NCBI GenBank assembly: GCA_903928835.1
Contig: CAIYSK010000132.1
Location: 1 to 5,811, forward strand
From: an uncultured cyanobacterium
GTDB lineage: Bacteria > Cyanobacteriota > Cyanobacteriia > PCC-6307 > Cyanobiaceae
Length of the DNA stretch: 5,811 bases
Direction of reading: 5' to 3'
The translations under genes were made by a program, and so were the position numbers. The notes beneath the pieces were generated by a model that was not told where the DNA came from, did not search any database, and saw nothing but the letters and a program-made list of their open reading frames with translations. Below are positions 1-5,451 of this stretch, piece by piece; the first letter of the stretch is position 1, and every line of letters begins with the position of its first letter.

Positions 1-895
1 GCTCGGACCGAATTTTCTTCCGGGTGCGATCGGCCAGTTGGGGGTCTTCGACGGCCCAGGCGGGATAGCCAATCACCGAGAGGCAGGCGCTATCCACTTC
101 CTTGCTGGCCGATTCCCTTGGCAAGAGCCCGTGCAGGGCTCGCCGCAGCCGCACAATCGCGTCCTGGGGAATCACCAGGCAACAGGTGCCGTCGCCATGG
201 GGCCCATAGAGATCGAGCCCCTCGAGGGCTTCAAGGGCCGCCTTGACGAGGCCGATCGAACTGGCGTTGCGCTCGGGCAGCCCATGGTTCCCCTTATCAC
301 CCCGCTCCCAAATGCCGTAGTCAGCGACCCGATAGGCCCGGGCCACGTAATAGACCAGGTTTTGCACGAAGTCCCGCTCGTGCTTGGTCTGGATGATCAC
401 CAGGCCCGAGCGGGTCAGCTGGGCCAGCTGGAGCAAAAACAGGGCGGTGGCATCGAGTTGGAGATGGCCCCATCCGTCGTCGGGGACCACGGGTTCGCCG
501 CTGGGGGTGTTGAACTTGGCGTGCAGGGCATCCAGCCGATCCAGGCTGTGTTTGAAGCGCTCCACCTTGGGGGCTTGGCGCAGCATGGCGTTGAGCAGGC
601 CCCGCATGAGCTGCACGACCCGCTGTTCCAGCTCAAAAGCCCGCTGGCTAGGGCCCCGCAGCCGGGTGTGGGCCATGGCCAAGCCCCACACGCACTGGAT
701 CGAATAGACGCAGTCGCGAACCCAGGCATCGCCGTAGTTTCCGTGCACCGTGTTGGCGGTACTTGCCGGTAGCAGTCCCGTAATCGGGTTCTGGCGGGCG
801 AGCACGACGGCTTCGATCTGTCGGTCGATGTCTTCGAGTACGGCCCAGGATTCCGCAGCAGCGCTGGCGCCACCTGGGGCGGAAGGGGGAGCCAT
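1..895 (-). CDS. Glycoside hydrolase 15 / phosphorylase kinase alpha-beta-like protein, 5' part (C-terminus off the window)
   Basis: An open frame runs from ATG at 895-893 to the left edge, giving 298 residues. After a short Ala/Pro-rich N-terminus come GLLPAS (residues 40-45), NYGDAWVRD (53-61), PDDGWGHLQLDA (138-149) and GIWERGDKGNHG (194-205). This run closely resembles the N-terminal (alpha/alpha)6 glucoamylase-like domain of eukaryotic phosphorylase kinase alpha/beta subunits, and similar proteins are known in cyanobacteria. No signal peptide or membrane segment is visible, so it is probably cytosolic. A role in glucan (glycogen) metabolism or carbohydrate binding is inferred; the substrate and catalytic activity cannot be read here. 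An in-frame ATG at 910-908 would add five residues. Neither start has a clear Shine-Dalgarno sequence and the frame stays open further upstream, so the start is uncertain. It is divergent from the glycosyltransferase gene at 964. Confidence 0.85.
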   Translation of the reverse strand, partial: MAPPSAPGGASAAAESWAVLEDIDRQIEAVVLARQNPITGLLPASTANTVHGNYGDAWVRDCVYSIQCVWGLAMAHTRLRGPSQRAFELEQRVVQLMRGLLNAMLRQAPKVERFKHSLDRLDALHAKFNTPSGEPVVPDDGWGHLQLDATALFLLQLAQLTRSGLVIIQTKHERDFVQNLVYYVARAYRVADYGIWERGDKGNHGLPERNASSIGLVKAALEALEGLDLYGPHGDGTCCLVIPQDAIVRLRRALHGLLPRESASKEVDSACLSVIGYPAWAVEDPQLADRTRKKIRSE

Positions 896-913
896 GTCGA
901 AGCGTGTCATCCG

Positions 914-939
914 ATCTATGGCTGGAGCCAGCCATAGAT
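914..939. promoter_or_regulatory. 26-base palindrome in the divergent intergenic gap (operator or hairpin candidate)
   Basis: Two perfect 12-base arms, ATCTATGGCTGG (914-925) and CCAGCCATAGAT (928-939), flank a central AG. The element fills much of the 68-base gap between the two divergent genes at 895 and 964. It is not followed by a T tract on either strand, so it does not look like an intrinsic terminator. Its position suggests either an operator for a regulator acting on both genes, or an RNA hairpin just ahead of a start codon. The regulator is unknown; only the symmetry is seen directly. Confidence 0.6.
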
Positions 940-952
940 TCTCTCCCGCAGC

Positions 953-956
953 AGGA
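953..956 (+). promoter_or_regulatory. Shine-Dalgarno sequence for the glycosyltransferase gene
   Basis: AGGA lies 7 bases ahead of the ATG at 964. This favours 964 over the upstream in-frame GTG at 904, which would run the coding region through the palindrome, and over the later ATGs at 973 and 988. Confidence 0.5.
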
Positions 957-963
957 CCCACCC

Positions 964-1689
964 ATGGCAGCAATGGCAACAGAACCGATGCGCACCCGGG
1001 TGCTGGGTGTGCAGGTGGCTGTATGCGCTGACGTTTTCGAGGCGGCCCTGGCCCTTAAACAGCGCGGTGGGGGCCAGATCGTCACCCTGAATGCCGAAAT
1101 GACGATGGCGGCCAAGGCCGACCCAGCCCTAGGAGCGGCGATTGAGGCAGCCCAACTGGTGATTCCCGATGGGGCTGGGGTGGTGTGGGCCCTGGGACGG
1201 CAGGGCTATCGCGTTCGCCGCAGCCCCGGGATTGAGCTGGCCCGGGAGTTGCTCGTGCATGCCGCTGGTCACCAGTGGCGGGTTGCCCTGGTGGGAGCCT
1301 CGCCAACGGTGATGGCCCAGCTCACCGCCCGCCTTCGGCAAGAGCTGCCGGGATTGCAGCTGGTGTTGACGGCCCATGGCTACCAACCCCGAGAAGCCTG
1401 GCGCGGATTGGAGCAGCAACTGGTGGCGGCTAAGCCCGATTTGGTGTTTGCCGCCCTGGGGGTGCCCCGCCAGGAAACCTGGATTCAGGGCTTGCCAGGC
1501 CGCCGCGGCGGCCTCTGGATGGGAGTGGGCGGTAGCTTTGATGTGTGGGCAGGCACCAAAAAAAGAGCCCCCAATTGGATGGGGGCTCTGCAGATCGAAT
1601 GGTTGTACCGGTTGGTGCAGGAGCCCAGTCGCTGGCGCCGCATGCTCTCGTTGCCCCGGTTTGCCTGGGCCGTGCTTCAGGAGCCTTAG
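964..1689 (+). CDS. WecG/TagA/CpsF (WecB/TagA/CpsF) family glycosyltransferase
   Basis: The 241-residue protein has the usual length and the ordered signature of this GT26 family: NAEM (43-46), IPDGAGVVW (67-75, with the conserved Asp69), the nucleotide-binding-like stretch VALVGASP (107-114), LGVPRQETW (165-173), GVGGSFDVWAG (187-197), RAPNWM (201-206) and IEWLYRL (211-217). Known members transfer N-acetylmannosamine(uronate) or a related sugar from UDP to a lipid-linked acceptor at the inner face of the membrane, during teichoic acid, enterobacterial common antigen or capsule synthesis. No transmembrane segment is seen; the family associates peripherally with membranes. In a cyanobacterium it probably serves surface-polysaccharide or exopolysaccharide assembly, but donor and acceptor cannot be told. 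The start is chosen on the AGGA at 953. Codons 199-208 contain an antisense-strand terminator. It ends 34 bases before the convergent psbK stop. Confidence 0.9.
   Translation: MAAMATEPMRTRVLGVQVAVCADVFEAALALKQRGGGQIVTLNAEMTMAAKADPALGAAIEAAQLVIPDGAGVVWALGRQGYRVRRSPGIELARELLVHAAGHQWRVALVGASPTVMAQLTARLRQELPGLQLVLTAHGYQPREAWRGLEQQLVAAKPDLVFAALGVPRQETWIQGLPGRRGGLWMGVGGSFDVWAGTKKRAPNWMGALQIEWLYRLVQEPSRWRRMLSLPRFAWAVLQEP
1558..1589 (-). terminator. Intrinsic terminator on the minus strand, inside the glycosyltransferase gene; probable end of the tgt-psbK transcript
   Basis: Read on the minus strand, AGAGCCCCC (1589-1581), an 8-base loop and GGGGGCTCT (1572-1564) form a perfect 9-bp stem, followed at once by six T residues (1563-1558). 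It lies 134 bases past the psbK stop, and I see no other terminator-like hairpin between psbK and this point. On the plus strand the hairpin has no T tract, so the element is directional. The same bases encode the Lys-Lys-Arg-Ala-Pro motif of the glycosyltransferase, using AAA AAA AGA. Confidence 0.75.
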
Positions 1690-1723
1690 CCGAGCCCGGC
1701 GGTTAGCCAAGAGGGGGCTGGGT

Positions 1724-1867
1724 TCAGCGGAAGCCCACTGAGGCTTGCCAGACAAAGGCAAGCAGCAGGAAGAAGAGGGGGATGATCGGCAGGATGTCCA
1801 CCAGGGGACCAAAAGCTTGGTAGGCCTCAGGAAGCTGGGCCAGGGTTTGCAGGGCGTAAGCAGCCAT
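1724..1867 (-). CDS. psbK: Photosystem II reaction centre protein K
   Basis: This 47-residue protein carries the PsbK hallmark: QLPEAY (residues 12-17), then [10 protein letters not shown] (21-30) and the hydrophobic C-terminal helix ending in [10 protein letters not shown]. PsbK is a single-span thylakoid membrane subunit at the edge of the photosystem II core, near CP43, that stabilises dimers and pigment binding. The family is made with a short N-terminal extension that is removed, and the first 10-11 residues ([11 protein letters not shown]) fit that. The start ATG at 1867-1865 gives the usual precursor length; a longer open frame to about 1957 would overlap tgt and has no family support. 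It lies 29 bases downstream of the tgt stop on the same strand and is probably cotranscribed with it. There is no obvious Shine-Dalgarno sequence; the start is preceded by TTCTGGG. Confidence 0.95.
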   Translation of the reverse strand: MAAYALQTLAQLPEAYQAFGPLVDILPIIPLFFLLLAFVWQASVGFR

Positions 1868-1896
1868 CCCAGAAATCACTGATCTAGAGGCGGACG

Positions 1897-3072
1897 CTAC
1901 CACGTGTGGGCAGCTGGAGAGTCGGCTTCCCACGGAGCGAAATCCTCCGCAAAACAACCATCGCGGATGGCCTGGCCCATGGCGCTGGAGAAGCGCACCA
2001 ATTGGTGCAGGTTGTGGAGGCTGAGCAGGATCTTGCCGAGCATTTCGTTGCTCTTGGTCAGGTGGTGGAGGTAGGCCCTGGTGTGCAGGGTGCAGGCCGG
2101 GCAGCCGCAGCTGGCATCCATGGGGGTGTGGTCATGGCGAAAGCAGGAGTTCTTGAGGTTCCAGCGTTCTCCCCCCACCAGGGCGGCCCCATGGCGACCA
2201 AGCCGGGTGGGAATCACGCAATCGAATAGATCAAATCCATTGGCCACGGCAATGGCCATTTCCCGCAATGTGCCAATGCCCATGAGGTAGTGGGGTTTCT
2301 CGTCGGGCAAGAGCGGACCCAGCTGGCGCACGATCCGATGCATCTCCTCGGCGGGTTCACCGACGCTGACGCCCCCGACGGCAATGCCCGGCAGCCCCAT
2401 CGAGGCCACCACCCGGGCCGATTCCTCACGCAGGTGGGGGTAACAGCCGCCTTGAACGATGCCAAATAGGGCTTGGTCGCTCTTCTGATGGGTTGCGATG
2501 CAGCGCTCCAGCCAACGGTGGGTTCGTCCGCAGGCAGCGGCCACATCGGCTTCGCTGGCTGGATAGGGGGGGCATTGGTCGAAGGCCATGGCCACATCGG
2601 CCCCCAGGGTCATCTGGATTTGCATGGAGCGCTCGGGGGTGAGCTCAATGCGGGCCCCATCCCTGGGTGATCGGAAGACCACGCCGTGGTCGTCGATGGT
2701 GTTGATGTCGCCCAGGCTGAACACCTGGAATCCGCCCGAGTCGGTGAGTAAGGGGCCGTTCCAGCCCATGAAGCGATGCAGTCCGCCCGCATCAGCAACA
2801 ATCCCTTCGCCGGGTTGCAAGTGCAGGTGGTAGGTGTTGGCCAGAACCATCTGGGCCCCCGTATCGCCCAGTTGGCTTGCGGTGACACCCTTCACCGTGG
2901 CCAGGGTGCCAACGGGCATGAAGCGCGGCGTGGTGACCGGGCCATGGGGGGTTTGGAAGCAGCCGCAGCGTGCCCGGGTGCGGGGGCATCGGGCGGTGAT
3001 GTCGAATGAGAAGGCGATTGCGCCCCTTAGGTGCTCCCTTGACGCTAGGCCTCGCCCGATGCCCACTACCAC
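1897..3072 (-). CDS. tgt: Queuine tRNA-ribosyltransferase (tRNA-guanine transglycosylase)
   Basis: TGT exchanges guanine 34 of tRNA-Asp, -Asn, -His and -Tyr for preQ1, a key step of queuosine synthesis in the cytosol. Numbering from GTG 3072 (391 residues), the sequence shows [16 protein letters not shown] (108-123) with catalytic Asp111, LFGIVQGG (202-209), [10 protein letters not shown] (231-240), FDCVIPTR (283-290) with nucleophile Asp284, and zinc ligands Cys322, Cys324, Cys327 and His353, spaced as in Escherichia coli TGT. The body is intact. The start is the weak point: family homology begins near residue 21, yet no ATG, GTG or TTG occurs in frame between GTG 3066-3064 and that point, and a stop (TGA, 3081-3079) lies just above GTG 3072. 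The true start is therefore GTG 3072, GTG 3066 or a non-standard codon such as ATC 3018-3016, which is preceded by TAAGGGG (3029-3023). It leads a probable tgt-psbK operon. Confidence 0.95.
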   Translation of the reverse strand: MVVGIGRGLASREHLRGAIAFSFDITARCPRTRARCGCFQTPHGPVTTPRFMPVGTLATVKGVTASQLGDTGAQMVLANTYHLHLQPGEGIVADAGGLHRFMGWNGPLLTDSGGFQVFSLGDINTIDDHGVVFRSPRDGARIELTPERSMQIQMTLGADVAMAFDQCPPYPASEADVAAACGRTHRWLERCIATHQKSDQALFGIVQGGCYPHLREESARVVASMGLPGIAVGGVSVGEPAEEMHRIVRQLGPLLPDEKPHYLMGIGTLREMAIAVANGFDLFDCVIPTRLGRHGAALVGGERWNLKNSCFRHDHTPMDASCGCPACTLHTRAYLHHLTKSNEMLGKILLSLHNLHQLVRFSSAMGQAIRDGCFAEDFAPWEADSPAAHTW

Positions 3073-3916
3073 TGCCCGTCACCGCCACCACCAGGCCCCG
3101 GCTTGGCTGCGGGATTGGGCTGGGGCTTGGGTCTTCTATTCAGTGCTGCCTCCTTGGCCGTTCATCGCGCCGCGCTTTGAGCGAATCGCCCGCTTCGCTC
3201 CCCTGGTGGGCCTGGTGCTTGGGGGTCTGCAGGCTCTTGTTTGGGGCCTAACGGCGGGCTGGTTGCCCCTGGCGGCCCAGGTGGCCTTGGTGTTGGTCTT
3301 GGCGGTGGCGCTAACAGGTGGCCTCCATCTCGATGGCGCCATGGATACGGCCGACGGTCTGGGGGCTGGCCCCAGGGCCTTGGAGGCGATGAAGGACAGC
3401 CGGGTCGGCGCGGCTGGCGTGCAGGCGTTGCTGGTGGTGCTGTTGTTGCGCGGGGCCGGTTTGATCTGTTTGGCCGATGGCCCCCCTTTGGCCGCTCCTC
3501 TGGCTGCTCCTTTGGCCGCTCCTCTGGCCATGGTTTGGGCTGCATTCTGGGCTCGGGCCTCACCCCTGCTGGCCATGCAGTACTTCCCCTATCTGCGCGA
3601 GCGGGGCACTGCCGGCTTCCACCGCGAGCATTGGCAGGGTCTGGCCAAGGAGCTGCGCCCGGTGCTGTGGGCTCTCCTGGTGCTGGCTGTCGTTTTGGCG
3701 TTGGGTGTGGTCTTGGTGGGTGCTGGCCTGCGGGTGCCCCATGGGGCGGCCCTGGGCCTTTGGGGGGCTGTGGGGATAGTTCCCGCCGTGCTGGTGCCCC
3801 TCTGGCTCGGCCGGCGGCTGGGGGGGCACAGCGGCGATAGCTACGGCGCCTGTGTCGAATGGAGTGAAGCCCTGGGCCTTTTGCTTATGGGCCTGATGTT
3901 GCGGGCGGCAGGGTGA
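3059..3916 (+). CDS. cobS: Adenosylcobinamide-GDP ribazoletransferase (cobalamin synthase)
   Basis: CobS is an integral membrane enzyme that joins adenosylcobinamide-GDP to the activated lower-ligand nucleoside in the last stage of cobamide synthesis. The 285-residue product has the signature [16 protein letters not shown] (87-102), with Asp92, Asp96 and Asp99 as likely metal/substrate residues, then [10 protein letters not shown] (111-120) and the C-terminal [17 protein letters not shown] (255-271). Several hydrophobic stretches (about 46-86, 121-137, 144-165, 200-222, 229-250 and 268-282) fit a multi-pass protein. It is somewhat longer than the roughly 250 residues common in the family, partly through an Ala/Pro/Leu repeat at 143-157. 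Cyanobacteria commonly make pseudocobalamin; the lower ligand cannot be read here. ATG 3059 is chosen because homology starts soon after; it has no clear Shine-Dalgarno sequence. The start overlaps the divergent tgt start, and the 3' end overlaps the convergent kinase gene by 32 bases. Confidence 0.93.
   Translation: MPTTTARHRHHQAPAWLRDWAGAWVFYSVLPPWPFIAPRFERIARFAPLVGLVLGGLQALVWGLTAGWLPLAAQVALVLVLAVALTGGLHLDGAMDTADGLGAGPRALEAMKDSRVGAAGVQALLVVLLLRGAGLICLADGPPLAAPLAAPLAAPLAMVWAAFWARASPLLAMQYFPYLRERGTAGFHREHWQGLAKELRPVLWALLVLAVVLALGVVLVGAGLRVPHGAALGLWGAVGIVPAVLVPLWLGRRLGGHSGDSYGACVEWSEALGLLLMGLMLRAAG
3485..3529 (+). repeat. In-frame 12-base tandem repeat inside cobS
   Basis: CCTTTGGCCGCT, CCTCTGGCTGCT and CCTTTGGCCGCT follow one another, then a partial unit CCTCTGGCC. 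Alternate copies are identical, so the array can also be read as a 24-base unit. It encodes Pro-Leu-Ala-Ala three times plus Pro-Leu-Ala (residues 143-157), in a hydrophobic stretch that is not part of the conserved CobS motifs. Whole-unit gain or loss would keep the frame. Confidence 0.85.
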
Positions 3917-5009
3917 GCTGAAAGCCATTGCCCCAGGCTTGCCCATCCCTGGTGTTGGTTGCGGCCTGTTCCACCAGGCACAGTTCGCCCCCGAGGGCCC
4001 GGGCTAGATCGCGCGCTAGGGCGAGCCCCATGCCGGTGCCGGGCAGGTTGTTGCTGCTGGAGCCCCGCACCCCTTTCCCAAAAATTGCGGCCCGCTCTCG
4101 GGGATCAATCGGCGGCCCCCCATCCCAGAGGGTCAGTTGCCAGCCGCCTTGCTCAGTGGGTTGGCAGTCAAGCCCGAGGGCGGCTCCCGTGGGGCTGTAG
4201 CGAAAGGCATTCTCGAGCAGGTTGGCGAGGATCTCGGCCACGGCTCCGCTATCGCCGCGCCACTGGGGCAGGGCGATCGGGGGATGCCAGGGCCGGTGCT
4301 GGAGAGCTGCGGTGGCAGCCGCCCGTTGCAGCAGGGGTTCGAGCAAGGCTGCCAGGGGTTGGCCTGTCGGGCCGCTTAAAACGGGGGGGAGCAGCAGGGG
4401 CTGGGCCCCACCGTCCTGGCTCGGCAGGCTGTCTTGGCTGCCGAGTTGGCCAATGGCGTCGACGTAGCGATTCAGTTGGCGCTCCTCCGCAAGCAAACCT
4501 TCCACCAGCGGGCGGTTTTGGTTGTCCTGTTCCAGTCGGCGCAGGAGCAATTGGCCGAAGGTCCGCAAAGCAGCCAGGGGGTTGCGTAGCTGGTGGACCA
4601 AAACATCCAGCTGTTCGTCCTGGAGGCGCAGGTTCTGGGCAAGGCGCTGTTGCTCGAGGTCGAGGCATAACGCCTCTGTGAGGCAGAGGGCCACGGCCTG
4701 CAGCCTTTGGCTGAGGGCCTCTGGCCAGGGCACGGTGTCACTCTCCACCTGGATGGCTCCGAGTAACACCTCCTGGTGGCGCAGTGGTAACCACCGCCGT
4801 TGCGCGGCTGGCTGGCGTAGGGGGCTGCTGACTTCCACGGTGGGCAGGGCCCGCCCGTCGCTGGGCCATTGGCCGATGGGTACCAGAGAGGGGGCCTCTT
4901 CTTCCCCCGGTTGGGTCACGTAGACCACCACCGATCGCAGTTCATCGCTGTCAACGAACTGGGCGAGCTGGAAGTGCAGCAGGTTCAAAAAGCGCGTGGA
5001 GACTTGCAT
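3885..5009 (-). CDS. Soluble GAF-type sensor histidine kinase, possibly Hik2/CSK-like
   Basis: The 374-residue protein has no membrane segment. Residues 1 to about 120 look like a GAF-type sensor region (weak family signal). A phosphoacceptor box follows, VHQLRNPLAALRTFGQLLLR (138-157), with His139. The ATPase core has the N box NLLENAFRYSP (263-273), the G1/D box WDGGPP (295-300), the F box IFGKG (309-313) and the G2 box GTGMGLALA (324-332). All residues needed for ATP binding and autophosphorylation appear present. The residue after His139 is Gln, where many HisKA kinases have Glu or Asp. The H-box wording and the soluble GAF layout recall the cyanobacterial Hik2 family, whose plastid relative is chloroplast sensor kinase; that assignment is from memory and tentative. 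The only cysteines are 109, 115, 282 and 344. No response regulator gene is adjacent. The ATG at 5009 follows a 442-base intergenic region and lacks a clear Shine-Dalgarno sequence. Confidence 0.9.
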   Translation of the reverse strand: MQVSTRFLNLLHFQLAQFVDSDELRSVVVYVTQPGEEEAPSLVPIGQWPSDGRALPTVEVSSPLRQPAAQRRWLPLRHQEVLLGAIQVESDTVPWPEALSQRLQAVALCLTEALCLDLEQQRLAQNLRLQDEQLDVLVHQLRNPLAALRTFGQLLLRRLEQDNQNRPLVEGLLAEERQLNRYVDAIGQLGSQDSLPSQDGGAQPLLLPPVLSGPTGQPLAALLEPLLQRAAATAALQHRPWHPPIALPQWRGDSGAVAEILANLLENAFRYSPTGAALGLDCQPTEQGGWQLTLWDGGPPIDPRERAAIFGKGVRGSSSNNLPGTGMGLALARDLARALGGELCLVEQAATNTRDGQAWGNGFQLTLPPATSGP

Positions 5010-5030
5010 CTGGCGCGCTCAGTGGGGGAG

Positions 5031-5049
5031 CCGAAAAATTCTTTTTCGG
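5031..5049. repeat. Perfect 8-bp inverted repeat with 3-base loop upstream of the kinase gene
   Basis: CCGAAAAA (5031-5038), TTC, then TTTTTCGG (5042-5049). It sits 21 bases before the kinase start and would fall in its promoter or 5' leader. No separate T tract follows either arm, so a terminator role is weak. An operator or a leader hairpin is possible. Confidence 0.55.
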
Positions 5050-5088
5050 ATTTTCGGGGAAATTCCAAAAAAAGTCTTAAAGTGTTCG

Positions 5089-5102
5089 GTATCGACCAAT
5101 AC
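5089..5102. promoter_or_regulatory. NtcA-box-like palindrome GTA-N8-TAC
   Basis: GTATCGACCAATAC matches the GTA-N8-TAC core recognised by NtcA, the cyanobacterial global nitrogen regulator, and extends to four symmetric bases per arm. It lies 80 bases ahead of the kinase start. I find no TAN3T -10 element at the expected distance on either strand, so it could be a chance match or belong to another regulator of the same fold. Confidence 0.3.
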
Positions 5103-5197
5103 TTCGCGGTCCGCGAGCGGGCAGCAGGTCACAGTCGTGACGGCCCCTTGGCACGATTTGTGCCTTGAGGCTACAGCAGAGACAGTTGACTCCCTTG

Positions 5198-5226
5198 TTG
5201 ACCACTCCTCTTGCTGTTCTGCTAAT
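5198..5226 (+). promoter_or_regulatory. Candidate sigma-70 type promoter for the gene at 5452
   Basis: TTGACC (5198-5203) and GCTAAT (5221-5226) are separated by 17 bases, matching the -35 and -10 consensus at 5/6 and 4/6 positions. A transcript from here would have a leader of about 220 bases. The -10 lies inside the left arm of the inverted repeat at 5219-5246. This is a pattern match only. Confidence 0.3.
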
Positions 5227-5246
5227 CCGAATGGGCGGATAAGCAG
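5219..5246. repeat. 11-base inverted repeat with one mismatch
   Basis: CTGCTAATCCG (5219-5229) and CGGATAAGCAG (5236-5246) pair at 10 of 11 positions around a 6-base loop AATGGG; the single mismatch is A-A at 5224/5241. No T tract follows on the plus strand. It could be an operator over the candidate -10 element, or the stem of a structured leader or small RNA. Confidence 0.55.
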
Positions 5247-5431
5247 CTTCACTGACCTCGGACTTGCTCATGCTCAACGACGACAGATGGTTGGACGTCG
5301 CCTGAGTTGTTGTTTTGCGCCCTCTGGGTTGCTTGGCGCCTCCCTGGCTGGCTGAGTCATGGTCTTTGCGCGCGCTTTGCGCCGGTCCCATGGCTATCTC
5401 CCTCCTGATTCCTTTCCGTCCCCTTTCGTTT

Positions 5432-5444
5432 CTCCCTTTGGGAG
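5432..5444 (+). promoter_or_regulatory. Shine-Dalgarno sequence in a small hairpin ahead of the DUF3155-like gene
   Basis: GGGAG (5440-5444) lies 7 bases before ATG 5452 and is a good ribosome binding site, which fixes the start. It is fully complementary to CTCCC (5432-5436) across a TTT loop, so the mRNA can hide its own ribosome binding site. Further CTCC-containing sequence at about 5396-5406 offers alternative partners. Confidence 0.5.
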
Positions 5445-5451
5445 CTGTTCC

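Larger units (their letters stand above)
5010..5451. other. 442-base divergent intergenic region with clustered inverted repeats
   Basis: No convincing gene is seen on either strand; open frames here have unlikely composition or only mirror the gene at 5452. The kinase-proximal part (about 5031-5085) is markedly A/T-richer than the rest of the window. Small dyads beyond those listed separately are GGAA-A-TTCC (5058-5066), TCGCGG-T-CCGCGA (5104-5116), GTCAC-AGTC-GTGAC (5128-5141) and GGCAC-GATTT-GTGCC (5150-5164). CTTTGCGC occurs twice 11 bases apart (5364-5371 and 5375-5382), with a related TTTTGCGC at 5313-5320. The last 60 bases are strongly pyrimidine-rich. The region must hold the promoters of both flanking genes and could also hold a small RNA; neither is proven. 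Confidence 0.7.

Noticed and set aside
38..772. A 244-residue plus-strand open frame near the left edge
   Set aside because: It lies fully antisense to the GH15/phosphorylase-kinase-like gene, whose translation shows clear family motifs; the plus-strand product has biased, low-information composition typical of a shadow frame in GC-rich DNA.
3241..3840. A 199-residue Gly/Arg-rich plus-strand frame inside cobS
   Set aside because: It is an out-of-frame reading of cobS, which carries the full set of family motifs.
5031..5049. Terminator for the kinase or an upstream gene
   Set aside because: The stem is A/T-rich and no T tract follows it outside the arm; its place upstream of two divergent genes does not call for a terminator.
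5198..5215. A Yfr1-type small RNA, because of an ACTCCTC string
   Set aside because: The conserved Yfr1 core continues as ACTCCTCACAC, while here it reads ACTCCTCTTG, and the two flanking stem-loops are not in the right places.
4996..5355. A 119-residue plus-strand open frame from the kinase start into the intergenic region
   Set aside because: There is no recognisable motif, it has a Cys/Ser/Arg-rich random look, no good ribosome binding site, and it starts inside the kinase gene.
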